This document shows, piece after piece, positions 39,459-48,715 of a stretch of DNA of 64,000 nucleotides. The notes below the pieces were generated by a model that saw nothing but the letters and a program-made list of their open reading frames with translations, was not told the origin of the DNA and searched no databases. This DNA comes from Cystobacter fuscus DSM 2262 (lineage in GTDB: Bacteria > Myxococcota > Myxococcia > Myxococcales > Myxococcaceae). Position numbers and translations under genes: made by a program. The stretch covers positions 23,803 to 87,802 of the forward strand of contig NZ_ANAH02000072.1 in assembly GCF_000335475.2 (NCBI RefSeq), given 5' to 3'. Each line of letters starts with the position of its first letter. Within the stretch, counting starts at the first letter, position 1.

Positions 39459-41443
39459 TGGGGGGCCTCGGGGGAGGGGCGGGCGGCCAGCGCGGGCTGG
39501 ACGCTCAAGGTGAAGTGGGGAAGGACGCCGAACGGAGCACCCCGGCCTTCCACGCCCACGAGGAGCTGGTACTGGCCGGGCTCGGAGGGGGAGACCTCGA
39601 CCTCGAACAGTCCCTCCTCCACGCGCCGGGGGAGGGGCCGCTGCAACCAGCGTCCCGAGGGCGGGCGGAACATCAACACCCGCACCTCCTCGGCCCGTAC
39701 CGGGCGGGGGTCCTTCGCGTCCGGGAGGGGGCTCAGCCGGAAGCGCAGCGGGGTGGACACGCCCGGGGAGAGGGGCGTGGAGGGATTGAATTCGGGAGTG
39801 AGCGCGAGGGGCTGCTTCCCCGAGGCGGAGACGTCCTCGGGCACTTCCCGGACGTCCCACTCCAGGCAGGTCACGGTCCGTGGGTTGTCCAGGAGGAAGT
39901 ACACGTCATACGGGCCGTTGTCCCGCACCACGGCCTCGGCGGTGAAGACGCCGGGCTCCACCTCGTGCAGCGAGCGATCCAACACCAGGACGGCCTTGGG
40001 CTCGCGGCCATAGTTCAGCAGGCTGCCACGCGGCGCCATCATGCCCTCGCTGTAGAGGAAGAGGGCGCGGTCCGCGGTGCCCGCGATGATGGCGCTGTTG
40101 CCCTCGGGCATCGCGGCGAAGGGCGGGGCGCGGCCAAGCCCCCTGGACTCCGAGGGCTTCTTCTGACCCATGGCCACCTGGGCGATGGAGGGCTTGCCCT
40201 CCCTGGCCAGCGAGGCCAGCTCGATGAGCGACACGCGCGCGTCCTCGGTGTTGCGCACGTAGGCGTAGGCGCTGGTGAAGAGCAGCTGATCCGGCTGGGA
40301 GAAGCCGGTGAGGGTGTGGGCGAGCTGGTTGGACGCCGCGTCGAGGACATCCACGCGGTCGCCCCGCGGGTAGAGGACGAAGGCCCAGCGGCCGGAGTTG
40401 TCGAAGCGCAGCAGGTCGGGTGAGGGGGCCAGGGGAATGCGGCGCGCCACCTCGCGGCGGGTGGTGTCCACCACCAGCGCCTCGTGAGTGCGCACCTGCA
40501 CGGCGTAGAGGGCCCTGGCCACCGCGCTGTAGGCGATGCTGCCCACGCCAGGGCCCACCTTCACGCGCCCAGTCTCCTCGAGCGAGGACACATCCACCGC
40601 CACCAGTTCCTCGCCATCGGAGCTGGAGACCCACGCGGTCCGGCCTCCGTCACTGAAGGCGAAGGCATGCTCGCCATCGCCCACCTCGAGCGTGCGGAGC
40701 ACCTGGTAGGAGGCCGTGTCGATGACGGACACGGTGCCGTCGCCCTCATTGGCCACCCAGACGGTGCGCCCGTCCGGGCTGACGGCCAGCCGGCCCGGGC
40801 TCTTGCCCACGTGCACGTTGCGCACCACCACGAAGCGGCGCAGGTCCACCACGGACACCGTCCCGTGCACGGGAATGGAGAGGAAGAGCGCCTTCCTGTC
40901 CGGTGGCAGCGCCCAGTCCGCGGGCTCGCCTCCCAGCGACACCAGGTTCTGCAGCTTGGTGCGGTCCAGGGAGATCTGCGGATCGATCACCGACAGCGTC
41001 TGGTCATGGTTGAGGGTGAGGAAGAGATAGGAGTTGAGGTTGGCGTCGGCCCGGGCCGCGAGGAAGCCCCCGAGGTAGGTCTGGATGCGCTCCTTGCACG
41101 TGGCCTCGTCGGGCGCGGCCTGTCCGCTCGCGCGTCGGTTGAGCCACCCGAGGGGGCGGACTCCGCGCAGGGGCTCGCCGGTGCGGGGGTTGGTGAGCGC
41201 GAAGCGCGCGGTGCCCTCCAGGGGCGTGCCGCGCTCGGCGCCGGGGATTCGGGCATGCAGCCGCAAATCGAAGCTCACGGCCACGTCCGGACGCGTCGCC
41301 GTCACGGGAGGCCGCGCGGGCAGGTCCACGGGCTCGGGATGGGGCACCGGGGGCGGCCCGCCGCGAGGTGACAGTCGCCATCCCAGGGTGGCCACGAGCG
41401 CCGCGAGCACGACGCCCACGGAGAGGAGGATGAGCTTTCGCAT
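39455..41443 (-). CDS. YVTN-type beta-propeller protein, membrane-anchored or secreted
   Basis: 662 residues. The N-terminal hydrophobic segment (about 3-22) is followed by a Pro-rich stretch, so it is exported and perhaps anchored. Residues ~60-110 resemble a small beta domain with a lone Cys. From ~120 to 480 come YVTN/YncE-like propeller repeats: 'TVSVVDLRRFVVVRNVHVG', 'RLAVSPDGRTVWVANEGDG', 'TVSVIDTASYQVLRTLEVG'. The C-terminal ~180 residues look like immunoglobulin-type beta domains. Such propellers often accompany copper and nitrous-oxide or nitrite enzymes as scaffolds or electron partners. Located between the oxidase gene (83 bp upstream) and the SCO gene (4-bp overlap). Confidence 0.75.
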   Translation of the reverse strand: MRKLILLSVGVVLAALVATLGWRLSPRGGPPPVPHPEPVDLPARPPVTATRPDVAVSFDLRLHARIPGAERGTPLEGTARFALTNPRTGEPLRGVRPLGWLNRRASGQAAPDEATCKERIQTYLGGFLAARADANLNSYLFLTLNHDQTLSVIDPQISLDRTKLQNLVSLGGEPADWALPPDRKALFLSIPVHGTVSVVDLRRFVVVRNVHVGKSPGRLAVSPDGRTVWVANEGDGTVSVIDTASYQVLRTLEVGDGEHAFAFSDGGRTAWVSSSDGEELVAVDVSSLEETGRVKVGPGVGSIAYSAVARALYAVQVRTHEALVVDTTRREVARRIPLAPSPDLLRFDNSGRWAFVLYPRGDRVDVLDAASNQLAHTLTGFSQPDQLLFTSAYAYVRNTEDARVSLIELASLAREGKPSIAQVAMGQKKPSESRGLGRAPPFAAMPEGNSAIIAGTADRALFLYSEGMMAPRGSLLNYGREPKAVLVLDRSLHEVEPGVFTAEAVVRDNGPYDVYFLLDNPRTVTCLEWDVREVPEDVSASGKQPLALTPEFNPSTPLSPGVSTPLRFRLSPLPDAKDPRPVRAEEVRVLMFRPPSGRWLQRPLPRRVEEGLFEVEVSPSEPGQYQLLVGVEGRGAPFGVLPHFTLSVQPALAARPSPEAPQ

Positions 41444-41526
41444 GGGGAGGGGATTGCTTCAGCAGGAGGGGAGGGCGGCGCGGAAAGCCGGTGGGCCTCG
41501 CGCCGCCCTTGAGGGACGAGAGAGGA

Positions 41527-44500
41527 CTACTGCACGCGGAGCACGCCCCAGAGGCCGCCACCGCTCCACTCGAAGCTGGTCACGTCGCGGTAGAGGTAAT
41601 CCCCCGGGGCCTGGGAGATGCCGCCCGCGCCATACAGGGGGTTGATGTTCCAGGACTCCATGACGGACATGCCGCTCTGGTTGGAGACGATGTTCGAGGT
41701 GGCGTTGGGGCCCATGCGCAGGGACGAGGCTCCCCGGGCCCACGCATTGGCCTGCCACTCGGCGCCGTGGAGCGCGAAGGCGTGCTGGCGCGCGTGTCCC
41801 GAGGGATGCGCCACGCGGATGCGCAGCGGCTCGCCCGCGTTCGCGGTGAACAGGGGCGTGGCCGGATCTCCGTGGACCGAGGAGCTGAGGACGTCGCCCA
41901 ATTCCTGATCATTGACGTCATTGGGATCCGTCTGGGGCGGCAGGCCCAACCGGGCCCACAGCGGCTCGGTGTGGTAGTTGAAGGCCTTCTGACCAGAGTC
42001 CTCGGCGTCGTCGGTGTCCCCGATGTTGCACAAGGCCGTGCCACTGTTGCGCGGCTTCGTGTCCCAGAACCGCTCCTGGCTCGAGTGCAGGCCCAGGTCA
42101 TCCTGGAAGACGAGCACGAGTTCACGGAACGTCTCCGTCCGGACGGCCTCGTCCTCGTCCTCGTCATCGTCGTCGTGGCCGCCACCCACCGGGTATTTCA
42201 CGCGGGCCTGGGCATCGGTGCCCACGTCCGTGGTCCAGATGGCGTTGGGCGGCTCGACGATGAGCGCGCCGATGCCGCCGTGCATGCCGTGGTTCACCAC
42301 ATCCGCCATGTTGCGCAGGTTGACGATGCCGAACTCCACGGGTGTGTAGACGCCGCGCCGCGTGGCCGACCCGTGGTTGTCGCCGCGGTAGTCGCCCATG
42401 TACCAGCGGTAGGTCCGCTGGCCGCCGGGGGGCACCGTCTGGAGGGCATTGAGGCCCACGTTGGCGCCGTCGTCCGTGTTCACGTCGTAGTTGACGAGCT
42501 GCGGATGCAGCGAGACGTGATTGGAGGGCGTCACCTGGTTGACGTTGAAGCCCGGGGTGATGGGCGGCTGGTACGCCCACTGCGGCGTCTTGCTGAGCTG
42601 GGAGGGCAGACGGTTGGTGAGCACCACCTGGATGCACTCGCCGGCCCGGGCGCGCAGGATGAGCGGCTCGGGCTGACGGGTTCCATCCTGGAGGCTCGTC
42701 AGGTACTCGTCGCGGGCGAACAGGATGGCGTCGGGGTCATAGAGGCCGTACTTGCTGTTGTAGACGAGCGCGCCTCCCGGCAACCAGTGGGCCGCGTCGA
42801 TCGCGGACACCCGGTAGAGGCGTACCGCGCTGCCACGGGGGCACGCGTCCACGGCGGCGGCCTTCTGGCCGAACCTCCCTTGTGCTTCCGCCGCCTGCAC
42901 GAGCTTGGAGTCGAGCTGACGCATCTTCTCGGGATACGTCATGGCGTACTCCAGCTTGCGCTCCTTGACCTGCCGGCCCGACTCGTCCACCTCGTAGGAG
43001 CGCTGGAGCGTCTCCTCGGTCTCCGGATTCATCCTGCCGAGCACCGACTCCGTGGGCAGCTCCAGCAGTGGCGCGGGCGCCCAGGTACTTCCCTGCGTCC
43101 TGAAGGACAGGGCGGAGGAATCCATCGTGGTGAGCTCCGCGGCCTGGAGCGCCAGGTGTCCCAGGGTCTTCTCGCCCGTCTGCTTCTTCTTGTACGTGCG
43201 CATGATGCCCCACGCGCCGTTCCACAGGTCGTCGGTGGCGGCGCTCTGGTACATGTAGTCGGCGGTGTCGTAGGTGCCGCCGAGCGCGGGCAGGCCATTG
43301 GTCAGGTTGAACTCGAAGTGCTCGGAGATGCCCACGGCCTGCGCGTTGCGGTAGCCACTGTGCGGGTCCGCGCCCTCGCGCAGCCACTTGGTGCCGTGGA
43401 CGGTGAAGGAGTGCTGCTCCTCCTGGGAGCCCTGGATGAGGCGGATCTTCACCTTGTCGCCCTCGTAGCCGCGCAGCAGCGGGGTGTACGGGTCGCCATG
43501 CAGGTCCGAGCGGAAGACGTTGGCCATGTCTCCCCGTTCGTCCGTGCGCTGCGTGCGCTGGGCGCAGCTCGCGGTGCGCTGGCCGATGCGCAGGGGAATG
43601 GGCTCGTTGCGGTAGTTGATGGTCATGGTGCCCGGGTCCGTGACGCTGATGGCCTCGGGCATGGGGGTCGTCTGGAAGGCCACCGTCGACGGGAGCTCCC
43701 CCTCGATGTGGTTGGGCGGGTTCACCGGCTGGCCACACTCGTCATAGGCCGGGACGAAGTCGGCCAGGGCGAGCGCGAACTCGCGGAAGCTGTTGGCGGG
43801 ATCCGCCGTCAGCACATCCGCCTTCCAGCTCGTGGGGCCACCATCGCTCGAGCGCGTGCCGTAGAAGACGCCCGTCTCCGGGTTCCTCCACCTCGAGCCC
43901 TTGGGCTCCACGATGAGGGCGCCGTAGAAGCCGTGGTGCTGGTGGCTGGAGGGACCGAAGTGGTCGTGCGTGAAGACCGTCTCGATGGGGCGCTCCCGGC
44001 CCTTGGCGTCGGTGAGCGGGTCCGCCCACCAGCGCTGGGTGCTGGTCTGCGCGCCCATCACCCCCAGGCGCGGGTGCATCCGGGCCGACAGTTGGACGCG
44101 CGGTCCGGTGGTCTCCACCGCGCCATCCGCCGCGAAGGCGCCGCCCGCGGTGTTGATCTTCTCGATGCGGTGCAGCACTTCCTGGAAGGAGAACGTCCCG
44201 TCCTCGTAATTCCACCCGTTGCCCGCGCCGTCCGCGGACATCACGTCGAACTTCACCAGGTGGATGTGCTGCCCGACGGTGTCCGTGGGCGTGTAGATCT
44301 GGAAGTCATCCGCCTCGAGCTCCTTGGGCATGAGGTTGGTGGGGTAGAAGTTGATGCATTCCCCGGACTCGGCCCGGAAGAAGAAGGGCTCCGGAGGCCG
44401 CAGCCCCTTCTGGGTGTCCGCCACGTCGCCATCGAGCACGATGATGCGGGCCTGCCGGTCGTGCCAGCCCTCGCGGTTGATGTTCTGCATGTCGATCTGC

Positions 44501-46998
44501 ACGTAGCTGGCGCGGTAGTCGCGGCGCGGCGCGGAGGCGGGGCAGGGGTCCGCGAAGGGCGCGCCCGCCACGGGCTTGCGGCCGTTGACGTAGAAGAAGC
44601 CCCGGGTGCCCGTCGCCGTGTAGCCCGGATAGGCCGCGACGATGTCGCTCGTGTAGTAGGGCCTCGGCACGTAGCTGGCGCCGGGGAACCCACCGCCGTG
44701 GAAGGACATGGCCTTCTTCTCCAGGGTGGTGCCGTCCTGGGGCAGCAGCTTCACGTCCAACGCCTGGTGGTCCACGTAGAAGCGCTTGCCGGGCTCTCCA
44801 TAGGTGGAGGTCCCGACGGCGGCGGTGACGATGTGGCGCGGCAGTCCGCCGTCCTGCTCCAGATCCAACGGGGGCTGGGGCGGGCGGTGGCCGGCCTTGC
44901 CCGCGACGTAGAAGGGGTAGCCCGGGAAGGCGGGCCGGTTCACCTGCTTGCCGCTCGCGTCGGTGACGACCGAGTCCGCGTAGGTGGGCATGGGCGGCAT
45001 GGCCCGTGACGGAATGGGGATGACGGCGGGGTTGGGCGTGCCACCGGAGATCTCCCCGTCCGGCAGGCGGCGGTCCGGCGTACCGGCCTCGAAGACGTCA
45101 TGCACGCGCCAGAGCGCCCACATGCCCTGGGCGAAGTGCGGGTAGAGGTGGCAGTGGTGGATGGAGTCGCCCGGGGTGAGGTTGCGGTTGCCGGAGCCGC
45201 CGTAGTTGATGTCGTAGGTGAAGGTCGCGCCCGGTCCGATCGTCTGCGAGTCCAGGTAGTTGGAGTTGTCCTCGCCCGGGCTGTACTTCCACTGGTGGGC
45301 ATGCAGGTGGAAGACGTGCGTCTCGGCCGGGCCCGCGTGGATGTTGCGGATGCGGACCGGGTCGCCCAGGTAGCTGTGGTGCACGTTGGAGGGATCGTCC
45401 GCGTAGAGCGCGCGCACGGCGTTGCCCTGCCAGTCCTTCTCCACGTTGAGGGCGGGGTCTCCATTGGCCCAGGACTCGAGGAAGAACTCCTCGAAGGCGC
45501 AGTCCGCGCACTCCTTGGTGGGGCCCACCTTCGCCCGGTTGGCCATCAGCTCCGCGCCCAGGCCAGCCACGCCGTAGTTGATGCCGAAGCCGTCGCGCAC
45601 GCCGTGCAGGGTGGGGTTCCACTCCAACTCGTCGAAGGCTTGAACCGCCTTGATCTCGTCGTGGTAGATGGCGGTGATTTCCCGGAAGTGCCCCTGGTCC
45701 TTCGAGGTGAAGGTGCCCACGCTGGTGTGGGCGTAGTCGGTGATGATGGCCTCCAGGTCGCCGTGCCAGAGCTCGTTCGTCTTCGTGTCGAGGATGTTCA
45801 AGAGGGGCCGGTCATGGGCGTCCCTCGCCTCGTAGTTGAGGAGCGGCGTGCCATCCGGGTTGGACAGGGGTTTGCCCTGGGCGTCCTTGCGTGTCGCCGC
45901 CTGGAGCACCTCGGCGGACACCTTGGAGCGGTACCACTTCGAGCCCGCGGGCTCCACGTTGACGGCACCGAAGAGGCCCTGGGCGGTACCGCCGCCGTCG
46001 CCCTCACCGCCAAAGGTGGCGCCCATGCTGTGCATGAAGAAGACGCCCTCGTGGTCCGCGTAGAGGGTGTACGTGGTGCTGTCACCCGGCGCCACGAGGG
46101 TGCTGGGGTTCTTGCCCACGTTCGCGCCGTCGTCCTGGATGCTCAGGTACTGCAGGCCCTGCACGTGCACCGAGGCCCGGCGGGTGAAGGGCGAGTCTTC
46201 CTTGTTGGCGGTGTCGATGTCCCCCGGCTCCTCGCCCTCACCCGGCTCCTCGCCTTCACCCGGCTCCTCGCCTTCACCCGGCTCCTCGCCTTCACCCGGC
46301 TCCTCCACCTCTCCGGGCTCTTCAGCCTCACCCGGCTCCTCCACCTCCGGCGCGGCGCCGAACCATTTCCCGCCCACCGCGTGCCCTGTCACCAGCGAGG
46401 CCAGCGGATCCCACGACTCCATGGGCAACCACGTGGGCAGCATCTTGCGCACCACCCCGAAGCCCGCGGTGGGCTGCGCCACCTGGCTGGGAGTGGGTTG
46501 GGATTGAGCGGGGTTGGGAATCTCCGCGCGCGTGGGCGCGAGCCAGTTGGTGAACTGGATGCGCAGACAGTCCCCGACGTTGGCGCGCAGGGTCAGCGGC
46601 CGCGGGCGCTTGTCCAACCGCAGCCGCGCGTTGCCGGGCCCGATGGGCCTGGTCGCATCGATGGCCTCCACGTCCCGCTGCAGGGCGTACATCATCCCCG
46701 AGGGGTTGTACGCGCCGAACCGGTTGTAGGTGTAGACCTGATCCAACGCCACCACGTTCGCGGTGAGGGTGCGCGCGCACGACACCCGCGTGCCCACCGC
46801 GGGCGCTGGCCCCACCAGGGGCATGTCCCGCGAGGCCATGGGCTGGACTCCGGAGGAGACCATCTCCTCCTGCCCGGTGTCGGTGGTGTCGCCCTGGCAG
46901 GCCAACCCCACCGCGAATAGCGCGGCCAGAAGCGCCCGGTGTGACACCGGATGCCGGTTGGGCCGCCATGCCCTATCGAGTCTTTGTCGTGCCGACAT
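41527..46998 (-). CDS. Giant multicopper oxidase lipoprotein (MofA/MnxG-like)
   Basis: 1823 residues. ATG with AGGACGGA upstream; lipobox 'AVGLAC' (Cys34) predicts lipid anchoring. The protein is three similar modules of paired cupredoxin domains (about 75-640, 850-1370 and 1430-1823). Copper ligands are clearest in module 1, domain 2 ('HLHAHQW' near 560; 'HCHLYPHFAQGM' near 613, the type 1/type 3 motif) and in module 2, domain 1 ('HDHFGPSSHQHH' near 1010). The third module has lost most ligands. An acidic hexapeptide repeat links two parts of module 1 (218-260). Size and motif spread recall the bacterial Mn(II)-oxidising MofA/MnxG group, but the substrate is unproven. First gene of a four-gene operon with copper-chaperone and cytochrome genes. 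Confidence 0.85.
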   Translation of the reverse strand: MSARQRLDRAWRPNRHPVSHRALLAALFAVGLACQGDTTDTGQEEMVSSGVQPMASRDMPLVGPAPAVGTRVSCARTLTANVVALDQVYTYNRFGAYNPSGMMYALQRDVEAIDATRPIGPGNARLRLDKRPRPLTLRANVGDCLRIQFTNWLAPTRAEIPNPAQSQPTPSQVAQPTAGFGVVRKMLPTWLPMESWDPLASLVTGHAVGGKWFGAAPEVEEPGEAEEPGEVEEPGEGEEPGEGEEPGEGEEPGEGEEPGDIDTANKEDSPFTRRASVHVQGLQYLSIQDDGANVGKNPSTLVAPGDSTTYTLYADHEGVFFMHSMGATFGGEGDGGGTAQGLFGAVNVEPAGSKWYRSKVSAEVLQAATRKDAQGKPLSNPDGTPLLNYEARDAHDRPLLNILDTKTNELWHGDLEAIITDYAHTSVGTFTSKDQGHFREITAIYHDEIKAVQAFDELEWNPTLHGVRDGFGINYGVAGLGAELMANRAKVGPTKECADCAFEEFFLESWANGDPALNVEKDWQGNAVRALYADDPSNVHHSYLGDPVRIRNIHAGPAETHVFHLHAHQWKYSPGEDNSNYLDSQTIGPGATFTYDINYGGSGNRNLTPGDSIHHCHLYPHFAQGMWALWRVHDVFEAGTPDRRLPDGEISGGTPNPAVIPIPSRAMPPMPTYADSVVTDASGKQVNRPAFPGYPFYVAGKAGHRPPQPPLDLEQDGGLPRHIVTAAVGTSTYGEPGKRFYVDHQALDVKLLPQDGTTLEKKAMSFHGGGFPGASYVPRPYYTSDIVAAYPGYTATGTRGFFYVNGRKPVAGAPFADPCPASAPRRDYRASYVQIDMQNINREGWHDRQARIIVLDGDVADTQKGLRPPEPFFFRAESGECINFYPTNLMPKELEADDFQIYTPTDTVGQHIHLVKFDVMSADGAGNGWNYEDGTFSFQEVLHRIEKINTAGGAFAADGAVETTGPRVQLSARMHPRLGVMGAQTSTQRWWADPLTDAKGRERPIETVFTHDHFGPSSHQHHGFYGALIVEPKGSRWRNPETGVFYGTRSSDGGPTSWKADVLTADPANSFREFALALADFVPAYDECGQPVNPPNHIEGELPSTVAFQTTPMPEAISVTDPGTMTINYRNEPIPLRIGQRTASCAQRTQRTDERGDMANVFRSDLHGDPYTPLLRGYEGDKVKIRLIQGSQEEQHSFTVHGTKWLREGADPHSGYRNAQAVGISEHFEFNLTNGLPALGGTYDTADYMYQSAATDDLWNGAWGIMRTYKKKQTGEKTLGHLALQAAELTTMDSSALSFRTQGSTWAPAPLLELPTESVLGRMNPETEETLQRSYEVDESGRQVKERKLEYAMTYPEKMRQLDSKLVQAAEAQGRFGQKAAAVDACPRGSAVRLYRVSAIDAAHWLPGGALVYNSKYGLYDPDAILFARDEYLTSLQDGTRQPEPLILRARAGECIQVVLTNRLPSQLSKTPQWAYQPPITPGFNVNQVTPSNHVSLHPQLVNYDVNTDDGANVGLNALQTVPPGGQRTYRWYMGDYRGDNHGSATRRGVYTPVEFGIVNLRNMADVVNHGMHGGIGALIVEPPNAIWTTDVGTDAQARVKYPVGGGHDDDDEDEDEAVRTETFRELVLVFQDDLGLHSSQERFWDTKPRNSGTALCNIGDTDDAEDSGQKAFNYHTEPLWARLGLPPQTDPNDVNDQELGDVLSSSVHGDPATPLFTANAGEPLRIRVAHPSGHARQHAFALHGAEWQANAWARGASSLRMGPNATSNIVSNQSGMSVMESWNINPLYGAGGISQAPGDYLYRDVTSFEWSGGGLWGVLRVQ
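46219..46347 (-). repeat. 18-bp tandem repeats encoding an acidic EEPGEx linker
   Basis: About seven copies of an 18-bp unit inside the multicopper oxidase gene, encoding EEPGEG/EEPGEA/EEPGEV hexapeptides. Near-identity of the central copies suggests recent slippage. It forms a flexible, strongly acidic spacer that could also weakly bind metal. Confidence 0.9.
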
Positions 46999-47311
46999 TT
47001 GTTCCGTCCTGAGTGAGCCGTGTACCCGCCATTCCTGAGAGCTTTCTCAAGCCAGGAGTCTTCTTGGGAATGTGTCTCTTCGGAGAAAACACTTGCAGGC
47101 CATAGCAGGTGCTTTCCTGGCGACGGTGAGTGACGGTTCGTCATTAATGAGATCAAGCGAACGAAGTAAAGCCTGTCCGTAACCACGCGAACTCACTGGC
47201 AGTGGAATCAGGCGCGCGGCCCTGGCTGAGAGTTCTCTGAGGAAATGGCCCTCCTGGAGTCACGCGAGCCTTTGGCTCCAGCGTTGCCAGTGGGGACTGA
47301 AGAAACGCGCG

Positions 47312-47346
47312 CGCCGGCTGAGAATCCTTTCAGATTCCCGCCGGCG
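47312..47346 (-). terminator. Second hairpin downstream of the unknown secreted-protein gene
   Basis: Interrupted stem: CGCCGG (47312-47317) pairs with CCGGCG (47341-47346), and GAATC (47322-47326) pairs with GATTC (47333-47337). It lies just beyond the U-run of the main terminator, and may back it up. Confidence 0.35.
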
Positions 47347-47354
47347 TCTCGCTT

Positions 47355-47404
47355 AAAAAACTCTCAGAATTCCCCTCGGACGAGCACAGCCCGAGGGGAA
47401 TTTT
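47355..47404 (-). terminator. Rho-independent terminator of the gene at 47416
   Basis: Perfect 12-bp stem (47368-47379 with 47391-47402) with an 11-nt loop starts 14 nt past the stop codon. On the minus strand it is followed seven bases later by a run of six T (47355-47360). This is the clearest intrinsic terminator in the window. Confidence 0.75.
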
Positions 47405-47415
47405 GAAGCGAACCG

Positions 47416-48270
47416 CTAGTCTTCGCCGTCGCCATCGCTCTCGTAGACGGGATCCGGCACGTCATACCTGCCGTGGACCTGGTTCTGCGCCTGGCAATTC
47501 TTGGTGCACGGAGTGGCGGCGGGGGAGTTCTCCACCGCGTCCTCACCCAGCACGCCGCCCATGCGGCCACCGGACGTGACGCGCCAGACCGTCTCATGCT
47601 CATCCTGGACGAGCTTCGCGGCGACCTGGGGGCTGTCCTTGCCGCGGATCAGATCCAGGTTGCCGAAGTTGATCTTCCCGGTGTATGGATTGGTGAAATA
47701 AAACACGTTCGGACCCAGCGTGTGGACGAAGTCGATCGTCCCCGTCTCGGTGGCCCACTCCGGCTCCATCTGGAAGATGCCGCCCTGGGCGCAATCACTG
47801 GCCTGGATCTTCATCTTGAGGCTCTGGCCCTCGCGGATCAGCCGCACGCCACCGTCCTTGTTCTCCACCCGCATGGAGCTGCCATCGAGCGTCGTCGTGC
47901 CGAGGATGGGCTCCTTGCGCGTGAAGAGCACCGTGGTCACCCCACCCGTGATGTCCAGGGGGTTGGTCGTCGCCTTGAGCGTGTAGTTGTAGACGGCGAA
48001 CGTCGAGACATCGATGTCGAAGTCGACGTAGGTACCGCGTACCTTCAGAATGCCATGCGAGGGCAGGCTCTGGCTGGGAACATCGACCCTGTTTCCCCCT
48101 CCTTTGCTCTTGGGGATGAGCAGCGGCGAGCCATTGGGCAGTGTCAGGGAGAAGCCGCCTCCCGAGCAACCGTTTGAGTTGGCGGCGTGCGCCGTGGGAA
48201 CTCCGAACAGTGCACAGACTCCAAGCGAGAGCAGCGCGCCCAGGGCACGCAGTCGAATCGAGAGATGCAT
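47416..48270 (-). CDS. Secreted protein of unknown function
   Basis: 284 residues. A clear signal peptide ends at 'PTAHA' (about residue 29). The mature protein is rich in beta-strand-forming residues, with four Cys spaced as two pairs (near residues 35, 160, 253 and 257). It is polar, with an acidic C-terminus ('YESDGDGED'). No known domain was recognised. The repeated strand pattern ('ILKVRGTYVDFDIDV', 'SMRVENKDGGVRLIREG') suggests one compact beta domain. Monocistronic with its own terminator; divergent from the dehydrogenase gene at 48716 across a 445-bp space. Confidence 0.75.
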   Translation of the reverse strand: MHLSIRLRALGALLSLGVCALFGVPTAHAANSNGCSGGGFSLTLPNGSPLLIPKSKGGGNRVDVPSQSLPSHGILKVRGTYVDFDIDVSTFAVYNYTLKATTNPLDITGGVTTVLFTRKEPILGTTTLDGSSMRVENKDGGVRLIREGQSLKMKIQASDCAQGGIFQMEPEWATETGTIDFVHTLGPNVFYFTNPYTGKINFGNLDLIRGKDSPQVAAKLVQDEHETVWRVTSGGRMGGVLGEDAVENSPAATPCTKNCQAQNQVHGRYDVPDPVYESDGDGED

Positions 48271-48715
48271 GGGTGGTTTTTTTCCGGGGGATTGTTGTTG
48301 ATGGTGCTGAAAACAAATACCGCGATGGCTGGAATCCAGCCGTGGTCAGACTAACGCTTGTTCCCGATGCATACAAATACAAATCGAAGACAAGTCCATG
48401 GAAGGCACGGCGAGGTGCGCGGGCCCGGCGGAGTTCATTTCCGTCAGGGAATGGACCTGGGGTGCGTGGACGAGCACCGGTGTGGGGGCTTCGTCGGCAT
48501 GTTTTGGCCAGCTTGGGCCCTATGAACGCTGCTTAACGTTCAGGGTTCGGAAAGTAGGGGGGGTGATGCTGTTCGCGCGAGCGTGTGTGTATGGCCGCGG
48601 CCCGGGTTTCTTTCCTGGAGAAGGAAGTCCCGGCGAGGGTAGCGGGAAGGGTCTTGTCACGCCCTGCCCGGAAGGGGGAGAAGATGCCCTCCCGAGTCCT
48701 CTATAGGAGAAGTGA
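48271..48715. other. Divergent intergenic region, no gene seen
   Basis: 445 bp between two divergent genes. The segment 48350-48395 is AT-rich (it includes ATACAAATACAAATCG) and probably contains the minus-strand promoter. The rest is GC-rich without a supported frame. A good ribosome site (TAGGAGAAGTGA) ends the region before 48716. Confidence 0.5.

Larger units (their letters stand above)
46999..47415. other. Intergenic region: oxidase-operon promoter side and two hairpins
   Basis: 417 bp upstream of the oxidase operon. The right-hand part (47312-47404) holds two hairpins belonging to the end of the gene at 47416. The left-hand part (46999-47300) must carry the operon promoter; the stretch 47135-47160 (CGTCATTAATGAGATC) is the AT-richest candidate. 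No gene was found. Confidence 0.5.

Noticed and set aside
41491..45009. Very long plus-strand open frame opposite the multicopper oxidase gene
   Set aside because: It is antisense to a gene with clear domains. Its product is His/Arg/Gly-biased and non-repeating, typical of antisense frames in GC-rich DNA.
46219..46347. CRISPR-like short tandem repeats
   Set aside because: Units are adjacent 18-mers in coding frame without spacers.
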